NCBI GenBank assembly: GCA_003486675.1
Contig: DNGG01000154.1
Span: forward strand, 1 to 64,000
DNA: 64,000 nucleotides
From: Cyanobacteria bacterium UBA11372
Lineage (GTDB): Bacteria > Cyanobacteriota > Cyanobacteriia > Cyanobacteriales > Aerosakkonemataceae
Direction of reading: 5' to 3'
The notes under the pieces: generated by a model
Database searches by the model: none
The model's input: the letters and a program-made list of their open reading frames with translations, nothing else
Told to the model about the DNA's origin: nothing
In this document: positions 59,198 to 64,000 of the stretch, piece after piece
How the letters are laid out: each line of letters opens with the position of its first letter
Numbering within the stretch: the first letter of the stretch is position 1
Made by a program: the position numbers and the translations under genes

Positions 59198-59926
59198 TTA
59201 AAAATCTCCTTCGTGTTTTCTTTTCCGGGGGCGCAGAAAAAATGGGCGTTCTCCCCACATAGACGCATTAATCTGTTCCCAGCCGTGTTCAATGGCATAC
59301 TTTTCAACAGACGCGATTCCAACTGTTAGCTGCCCCGTATTGCCTTTAGCGTCCAGGTAGATTGAATTAAGTAAATCGTCGTCAATCCTTACTTGACAAT
59401 TGATCTTGTTAATTAACTTAGCGTCCTCGAGGCTGATAGGCTTAAATTGCACAAAATGCGTTATGCGTCGGGAAAGTTGTGGGTATCGAGACAGCTTTCG
59501 CTCAATATCCTCCATGCCAATCAGCATGATCGGGTTGTTAGAAAGGTCGTGGATGTCTCGCAGCAAGTCCAGCAATTTTCTGTTTTCCTGGCAAAACAAA
59601 TAATCTGCCTCATCAACAAAAAAAGTTCGCTGCTTTTGAGTTAATTCGGCGACTATCAGCTTTACCATTGAGTCGCTAGTGTAGGTTGGATCTATGAAGA
59701 GTTCGTAGCAAATTTCCCGGAGCATTGCTGTGGGCGTCCAGGAACGTCGCGCTCGCAAATAAAATCCATCTGTATGGTTGATAAGAAACGCAACAGATGT
59801 TGTTTTTCCCAACCCCGTCATTCCATAAGCTAGTCCCATCCTTTCGATAGATTGGTAGCCCGCTAAAGACTCTGCGGCAACCGCTAGTTTACGGAAGTTT
59901 TCGACCTTAACAAATTGTTTTCTCAT
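59198..59926 (-). CDS. MuB-like AAA+ ATPase, transposition target selector
   Basis: 242 residues. Walker A GMTGLGKTTSVAFL (Gly35, Lys41, Thr42), Walker B TFFVDEADYL (Asp105, Glu106), sensor-like NPIMLIGMED and an arginine-rich RYPQLSRRITHF. This is the AAA+ fold of MuB/TniB/IstB-like proteins that bind target DNA and stimulate the transposase. Mu B has an extra N-terminal HTH, which is missing here; the protein is thus shorter than Mu B (312). Directly follows the transposase gene. Confidence 0.9.
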   Translation of the reverse strand: MRKQFVKVENFRKLAVAAESLAGYQSIERMGLAYGMTGLGKTTSVAFLINHTDGFYLRARRSWTPTAMLREICYELFIDPTYTSDSMVKLIVAELTQKQRTFFVDEADYLFCQENRKLLDLLRDIHDLSNNPIMLIGMEDIERKLSRYPQLSRRITHFVQFKPISLEDAKLINKINCQVRIDDDLLNSIYLDAKGNTGQLTVGIASVEKYAIEHGWEQINASMWGERPFFLRPRKRKHEGDF

Positions 59927-59965
59927 GATACAATTGACTTAAGAAGTGCTGTATTCATCATTGAC

Positions 59966-62266
59966 TTACCTGCCTTGGTTTGCTGCTAAGGCAGTATTAT
60001 TTTGTAGGGATACATTTCGTAAGTAAGCTAAAGCTTCTTCACCGTCATGCAGCCCCAACAGTACTCCCTTACCAGAGGGAGTTTTGGAGTAAACAACCAT
60101 CCAGTTAAGATCTTCTAAGGCAATATTTGCCTCGGCCTTGATCTGCTCCCATAGGGCACAGAAACGCTCGTCTGGAGAAAGTTGTTTTCGTGTTTCTCGC
60201 GTTTCAAAGCGAGACAAAATTTCCTCGCTAGTTTTCAACTCGTCAGCGATAAGGGGGTCAGGTTTGGGCGCGCTTTGCAGCTCGTCCAATGCCGTAACAG
60301 CCTCTTGAGCGGCTTGCAACCCCTCGCTGTCATGTTCAACCGTTGGAACAGGGAAATAAGCGACATTACTTATTTTCTCTTCCTGATAATTGAGGATTTC
60401 TTGAGCCAAATCCTCAACCTTAGTTGCTTTCGCAATCTGCTTCAACTCGCGAATCTCCTCTTTGATCCGCTCTTTCTGTCGCGCCTTGGCCTCAATCGCA
60501 ACTTTCTGACGATTGATTCCAGTTCGTTCCGGGCAGTTAGCAATGGTAATAAATAACCCATCTCGATCGAATACAAAGAGATGGCCCATGTCGTACTCGA
60601 ATGGATCGAAGCGTACCTGCACATCGCTGCCAATATACGCCTCCAGTTCGGGTGCGATAAAGAAAGCACCCTCAACCTGTATCCCCTGCTTTTGAACCCG
60701 TCTGATACCTTTTCCAGGTGCTTCTGCTAGTAAAATATCTAGCGCCCTGACTTTATCCTCTCCCAGCACAAGAATTGGCTTAATTGCTGCCAGCTTTTGG
60801 TGAACTTCAAGGGGGGTTTTCCCATTCAGCTCGCTATGAGGAGTACTGTTATAAATCCTACACCACCGATTGCAAAATTGTTGAAACTCCTGAGCGGTTA
60901 TTTTGATTTCAATCTCTTTACCGCCCATGAATCGCTCTTCAAAGCTTTGTCTGGCTTCGATTTGTTTGCGTTCGGTGACATTGTGACCGATAAAGCCAGG
61001 TAGCAGCTCTAGTAATCCATGAGAGAAGGTGCGAATAAATCGCTCCACAACCCCCTTTTGCCAGGGTTGAAACGGCTGACAAAATATATGTTTTGTGCCG
61101 ATTTCAGACAATGCCCTCCTGATAAGAATACTTGTGTATTCTTTACCATTATCTGCTTTCAGGCTTTCCGGCACTCCCCATGCCAAAATATTGGTTCGGA
61201 GAGATGCCGCCAGCGCGGTTGATTTGCTGGTTTTTGAAAGCAGAATTGACCCGCGCCTAGTGGCGACATCGATCGTGAAAATCAAGCAGTATCTCCCATC
61301 AACCAGCAAAATATCTGCCGGTGAGGAATCTTGCTGCCATTGCTGATTGGCGTAAGCAATATCCTCGTTGTATTTACCAAAAGAAGCCATATATCTGGAT
61401 CTGAATTGATCCGGGCTTTTTAAGGCAGTAATCAGTTGAGGATTTTGCTTTTTCCAAGCCGCAACCCATCTCCAGATTGTCGTTTCTGATGGGATTAGCT
61501 CCGGCTCTAAGCGCGCCAATAAGCCTTGTTTTATCAAAGCAATGCTGGCGTGGGGAAATTCCAGCAGAATTGAGGTTACCAGGTCTTTAACGACCGGAGA
61601 AGTATCGATTTTGGTTTGCCCCTTACGGTGCTTTCCTCGGGCATCTGAAAGCGCCTCAAATCTTCCTTCTTGTAGTTTCTTGAACCACCGCAATAGGTTG
61701 ACTCTAGAAATTGTGGGGTGCAAGGCTAAAATCCAGGATGGAATTTCTACTTTCTTTTGGTTGTAAATGGCTGCAAATTCTTCGCAAGCCAGTGAATAAG
61801 AAATTCCCCTTTTGGTTTGATACTGCCTCATTTCTTGCAGTATCCACAGCTTTGCATCTTTCGTCGCTTCTGCTTTGCTTTGGAGCTTTTCTGTAACTAG
61901 GGTTGTTGTAGTTACAATGGGGGCCGGAGTTGCGGGTGAGATCGCTTCGGGAGCCGTCGCCACCATCCCCTGGTAATTGGTAATTGGTAATGGGTAATGG
62001 GTCGCTTCCCCTTGTAGTAAGGCGATCGCTAGCTGTTTAACAACCTTCCCTCGCTCTCTTTCCTGCGCTTCGGATTGGGTGTCGCAAGCCGCTAATAAAG
62101 CAGCTTGTGTTTCTTGCGGGAGGCAGCTTAAAGGATATTCCCAGCCACCGCCGCGCTTTTGTCGAAGGCGAGAAGGCCATTTTTCTCGCTTAGCCAATCT
62201 TTGAATGCTGCGTTGGGAGGATGGCAGTCCTGGTAATCCCACCAATTCAACAGATGAATACCACAT
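59966..62266 (-). CDS. MuA-like DDE transposase
   Basis: 766 residues. The N-terminus (SVELVGLPGLPSSQRSIQRL; AKREKWPSRL) is the Mu-type wHTH that binds the enhancer; helical end-binding domains follow. Catalytic residues: Asp313 (WQQDSS), Asp372 (KADNGKEY), Glu408 (QKGVVERFIRTF), a DD35E spacing. A C-terminal beta barrel (EGAFFIAPELEAYIGSDVQV) and a helical tail complete it. It cuts and joins phage ends and replicates by transposition. Residues 90-99 (HYPLPITNYQ) are encoded by a cyanobacterial GGTAATT repeat. Start at ATG 62266 after the RHH gene. Confidence 0.95.
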   Translation of the reverse strand: MWYSSVELVGLPGLPSSQRSIQRLAKREKWPSRLRQKRGGGWEYPLSCLPQETQAALLAACDTQSEAQERERGKVVKQLAIALLQGEATHYPLPITNYQGMVATAPEAISPATPAPIVTTTTLVTEKLQSKAEATKDAKLWILQEMRQYQTKRGISYSLACEEFAAIYNQKKVEIPSWILALHPTISRVNLLRWFKKLQEGRFEALSDARGKHRKGQTKIDTSPVVKDLVTSILLEFPHASIALIKQGLLARLEPELIPSETTIWRWVAAWKKQNPQLITALKSPDQFRSRYMASFGKYNEDIAYANQQWQQDSSPADILLVDGRYCLIFTIDVATRRGSILLSKTSKSTALAASLRTNILAWGVPESLKADNGKEYTSILIRRALSEIGTKHIFCQPFQPWQKGVVERFIRTFSHGLLELLPGFIGHNVTERKQIEARQSFEERFMGGKEIEIKITAQEFQQFCNRWCRIYNSTPHSELNGKTPLEVHQKLAAIKPILVLGEDKVRALDILLAEAPGKGIRRVQKQGIQVEGAFFIAPELEAYIGSDVQVRFDPFEYDMGHLFVFDRDGLFITIANCPERTGINRQKVAIEAKARQKERIKEEIRELKQIAKATKVEDLAQEILNYQEEKISNVAYFPVPTVEHDSEGLQAAQEAVTALDELQSAPKPDPLIADELKTSEEILSRFETRETRKQLSPDERFCALWEQIKAEANIALEDLNWMVVYSKTPSGKGVLLGLHDGEEALAYLRNVSLQNNTALAANQGR
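61971..62001. repeat. GGTAATT repeat inside the transposase gene
   Basis: GGTAATT GGTAATT GGTAATG GGTAATG in direct order, the same repeat as at 10223-10254 in the host part. It is read in frame as part of the linker between the wHTH and the end-binding domain. Confidence 0.9.
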
Positions 62267-62269
62267 AGG

Positions 62270-62461
62270 CTAAGCATCCTCGGATTTTCCGAAAAGAAAT
62301 TTTCGGTCAGATGTAGCCAGTCCGGCCTTAAAGGCTTTCTCCCAAATAGCTTGTTCGATCCATTTGGTTACATTGATGTTTTCAATGGCTGCACCAATTC
62401 GTGCGATCGCGTAGCAGTCAGGAGAAATACGAGAGGATCGTACTCCTTTCACTTTAATCAT
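62270..62461 (-). CDS. Ribbon-helix-helix small regulator
   Basis: 63 residues from ATG 62461 (MIKVKGVRSSRISPDCYAIA). SSRISPDCY forms the ribbon, then RIGAAIENINVTKWIEQAIW and EKAFKAG the two helices of an RHH DNA-binding domain. The frame is open to 62692 but that would overlap the repressor gene, so the inner ATG is used. It is the first gene of the transposition operon, the position of Ner in Mu, and probably down-regulates the early or repressor promoter. Confidence 0.7.
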   Translation of the reverse strand: MIKVKGVRSSRISPDCYAIARIGAAIENINVTKWIEQAIWEKAFKAGLATSDRKFLFGKSEDA

Positions 62462-62536
62462 TCGAGATATTTGAGGTATTTGAGATGTTCGATACAAAAT
62501 TAGCACAACTTGATCAACATGTGCAAGAGATACGCT
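62462..62536. promoter_or_regulatory. Divergent early/repressor promoter-operator region
   Basis: Between the RHH start and the repressor start lie direct repeats GAGATATTTGAGGTATTTGA and the palindrome TTGATCAA (62510-62517). On the minus strand TTGATC and TATCGA are 17 bp apart and may form the early promoter. Operators are expected here for the repressor and the RHH protein. Confidence 0.5.
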
Positions 62537-63271
62537 ATGCTGGTAGACAAGAAATCTTATCGCACGCCCATGAAAGCCCAAGAAGCTCAGCCAGAGCGGA
62601 TTTCGGTAATACTCCAGCCTGACCTTAAGTACACTAAAGATGGTATCAAGCGCTTGGCAGCGACGATTCAAGCCACTTTGATCAGAAACCAATGGTCTGG
62701 AAGAAAATTGTCACAGGAAGCTGGCTTGGCTCCCTCGACAGTAAACAGATACATGAACGGTCACTTATCTAAACCCCAGGAAGAAGTGATCAAAGCTTTA
62801 GCCCCTTACATATATAAAGTGACGGCTATTGATAATGACTCAGTAGAGATCGATCCCAATCAGGTTTACAATAATTGGATTGAGCTAGCGAAGATTGCGA
62901 CAGACGAGTTTATTCCAGAACACGAGTCATTAAATAAATTTATGTCTATTGTGAGCAAAATTAAAGAATGTATGCGTCGCCAAAATATTTCACAAGTTGA
63001 AATAGAAAATCGATTAATTGAAATGCAAGACAACAAAACCGCTCGCATGTCTTTGTCACGTTTAAGAGAAATCCAAGAACAACCAACTTCTATTACAGAT
63101 GATGAATTGAGGATAATAAGAAATTTGGTAGATCCTTATGAGAAGTTTTTCAGCGAGGCTGACTGGCTAAGATCTGCATTTCCTGAAATCTTTCTGTCAC
63201 AGAAATCCCTTGCTCAACCATCAGAACAAGGGATCTCGGAAAACGAACTATCAAAGAATGGCTCTCATTAG
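62537..63271 (+). CDS. cI/Mu-c-like phage repressor (XRE family)
   Basis: About 244 residues. The HTH (WSGRKLSQEAGLAPSTVNRY; MNGHLSKPQEEVIKALAP) is at residues 53-92 of the chosen start; the C-terminal part is helical (VSKIKECMRRQNISQVEIEN; TDDELRIIRNLVDPYEKFFS) and probably mediates oligomerisation. No LexA-type Ser/Lys protease motif is seen, so induction would not use RecA cleavage. It is the only clear plus-strand phage gene, divergent from the transposition operon. Starts at 62519 and TTG 62510 are also open; GAGATACG precedes the ATG at 62537. Confidence 0.8.
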   Translation: MLVDKKSYRTPMKAQEAQPERISVILQPDLKYTKDGIKRLAATIQATLIRNQWSGRKLSQEAGLAPSTVNRYMNGHLSKPQEEVIKALAPYIYKVTAIDNDSVEIDPNQVYNNWIELAKIATDEFIPEHESLNKFMSIVSKIKECMRRQNISQVEIENRLIEMQDNKTARMSLSRLREIQEQPTSITDDELRIIRNLVDPYEKFFSEADWLRSAFPEIFLSQKSLAQPSEQGISENELSKNGSH

Positions 63272-63276
63272 ATCAG

Positions 63277-64000
63277 CTATCTGATCGGCCTCCTGTCTTT
63301 GCAATAGCAAATTCGTACTATTATATCCAGATCGTCCAGATACATAATTTCCAAATCAGAGCTGTACTCCATCTCTATATCGCGGCAAAGACTTTCTCTG
63401 CCTTGATCCACAGTATAAGAGCGGTAAACGTAATCTTTTAGAGTTGCCCTAGTTTGTCCAGGATTATTTGATAGTTCAATCATTAAATCCTGATACTGCT
63501 TTTCAAAAACTGAGCGGTCATACAAAATGGTTATGTCTTTGCTGTGCCATTTTGGAGCATGACGCCCAGAGAAATTAGTTACTTCGGCACTCGCTAAAAT
63601 TACAGGTACTGGCTGCCCCCAGTGCCAGTTTTTTGGCAGCTCAGTCACAAAAGTGGGGTATTCAGAAGTCGCAACAATCTGTAGTAGATCTTTGTAGCTA
63701 TATTTGGTTGCTGTTCTTGGTAAAATCATACGTGGTTGCACCCACCAACTAATTGGATAGTTATCAAGGGATGCTTGACCATAAAAGCATCCCTTAACCT
63801 TTAGTATGATTTTTTTTGATAACCCTAACAACCTAGCAGCTCCTAAAAGCAAATCCCTCTGCTGCCATAATTTATAAACCAGATTTTCCAAAGCCACATC
63901 ATCAAAGTTTACACCAGCTTTAGGGCAGTCAATGACCAAACTATCTTGATGTTCCTGTGTCTTATAAATACTACACAAGGCTAGCTCTTGGCATTCAGAG
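63277..64000 (-). CDS. Partial hypothetical gene at the window edge
   Basis: At least 233 residues; the frame stays open to base 64000 and the first start inside is only a TTG (63978), so the real start is probably outside. LLLGAARLLGLSKKIILKVK and PISWWVQPRMILPRTATKYS are noteworthy, but no family is recognised. It converges with the repressor gene, five bases apart, and lies between the repressor and the phage left end, where morons or exclusion genes often sit. Confidence 0.55.
   Translation of the reverse strand, partial: SECQELALCSIYKTQEHQDSLVIDCPKAGVNFDDVALENLVYKLWQQRDLLLGAARLLGLSKKIILKVKGCFYGQASLDNYPISWWVQPRMILPRTATKYSYKDLLQIVATSEYPTFVTELPKNWHWGQPVPVILASAEVTNFSGRHAPKWHSKDITILYDRSVFEKQYQDLMIELSNNPGQTRATLKDYVYRSYTVDQGRESLCRDIEMEYSSDLEIMYLDDLDIIVRICYCKDRRPIR

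Larger units (their letters stand above)
14096..64000 (-). mobile_element. Mu-like transposable prophage (right end to window edge)
   Basis: The element starts where the ankyrin repeat is broken, with TG as the terminal dinucleotide, and runs past base 64000. It carries a MuA-like transposase, a MuB-like ATPase, a cI-type repressor, a Mor-like activator and a full set of head and tail genes, all on the minus strand apart from the repressor. At least 49.9 kb, against 37 kb for Mu; the tape measure gene explains 12.6 kb. The other end and the predicted 5-bp host duplication (AGGGT, 14091-14095, if the cut is placed here) lie outside the window. Confidence 0.9.

Noticed and set aside
62462..62692. 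N-terminal extension of the RHH gene to 62692
   Set aside because: It would overlap the repressor coding region and removes the operator spacer; the RHH fold begins only after the internal ATG.
1..64000. tRNA or rRNA genes
   Set aside because: I looked for cloverleaf-type patterns and rRNA blocks and saw none that I can support; a covariance search would decide.

Overview
The window is a cyanobacterial chromosome segment (about 14.1 kb) running into a large Mu-like transposable prophage that fills the rest and leaves by the right edge. The cyanobacterial assignment rests on the many GCGATCGC (HIP1) octamers, on families typical of the phylum (DUF4058, Uma2, Tic20, a Ser/Thr kinase with a C-terminal repeat domain) and on small dispersed hairpin repeats with ends such as GTAGGGGCGGGTTT, GTAGGTTGGGTT and GTAGGGTGCGTTA. 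The strain cannot be named from the sequence.

Host part, 1-14095: an XRE regulator, a cytoplasmic alpha-amylase, DUF4058, a LysE-type exporter, a small tyrosine-phosphatase-like protein, an unknown gene, glyA, a Cys-rich small protein, two tandem Tic20-like membrane proteins, an FAH-family hydrolase, rpsF, a coiled-coil protein with an overlapping unknown gene, a Uma2 nuclease-like protein and a Ser/Thr kinase with ankyrin repeats. The kinase is cut in the middle of an ankyrin repeat at 14095/14096, where sequence starting TGTAGG begins. I read this as the right end of the prophage.

Prophage, 14096 to beyond 64000. Nearly all its genes are on the minus strand, so phage left is window right. 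From right to left: a partial gene of unknown function; a plus-strand cI-like repressor facing a ribbon-helix-helix protein, a MuA-like DDE transposase and a MuB-like AAA ATPase (lysogeny switch and transposition); a run of small early genes including tandem winged-helix and SH3-like proteins; a nucleic-acid-modification-like group (DNA methyltransferase, ASCH protein, PP-loop PAPS-reductase-like protein) with repeats and hairpins; a rho-independent terminator; a Mor/C-type late activator; small and large terminase, portal, MuF-like protein, prohead protease, capsid, connector and tail-tube genes; a 4,194-residue tape measure taking 12.6 kb; tail-tip proteins; spikes and fibres near the right end. 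No tail sheath or Mu-type contractile baseplate genes are visible, so this looks like a transposable siphovirus (compare the B3/D3112 group) with a very long tail.

The least expected parts are a radical SAM/SPASM protein and a family-2 glycosyltransferase encoded in overlapping frames among the tail-spike genes (a possible tail-protein or surface-modification cassette), a lipase-like GxSxG domain inside the tape measure, a ~645-bp tandem super-repeat in the tape measure, a HIP1-dense acidic segment in a tail protein, and two 73-bp direct repeats bracketing an unknown early gene.
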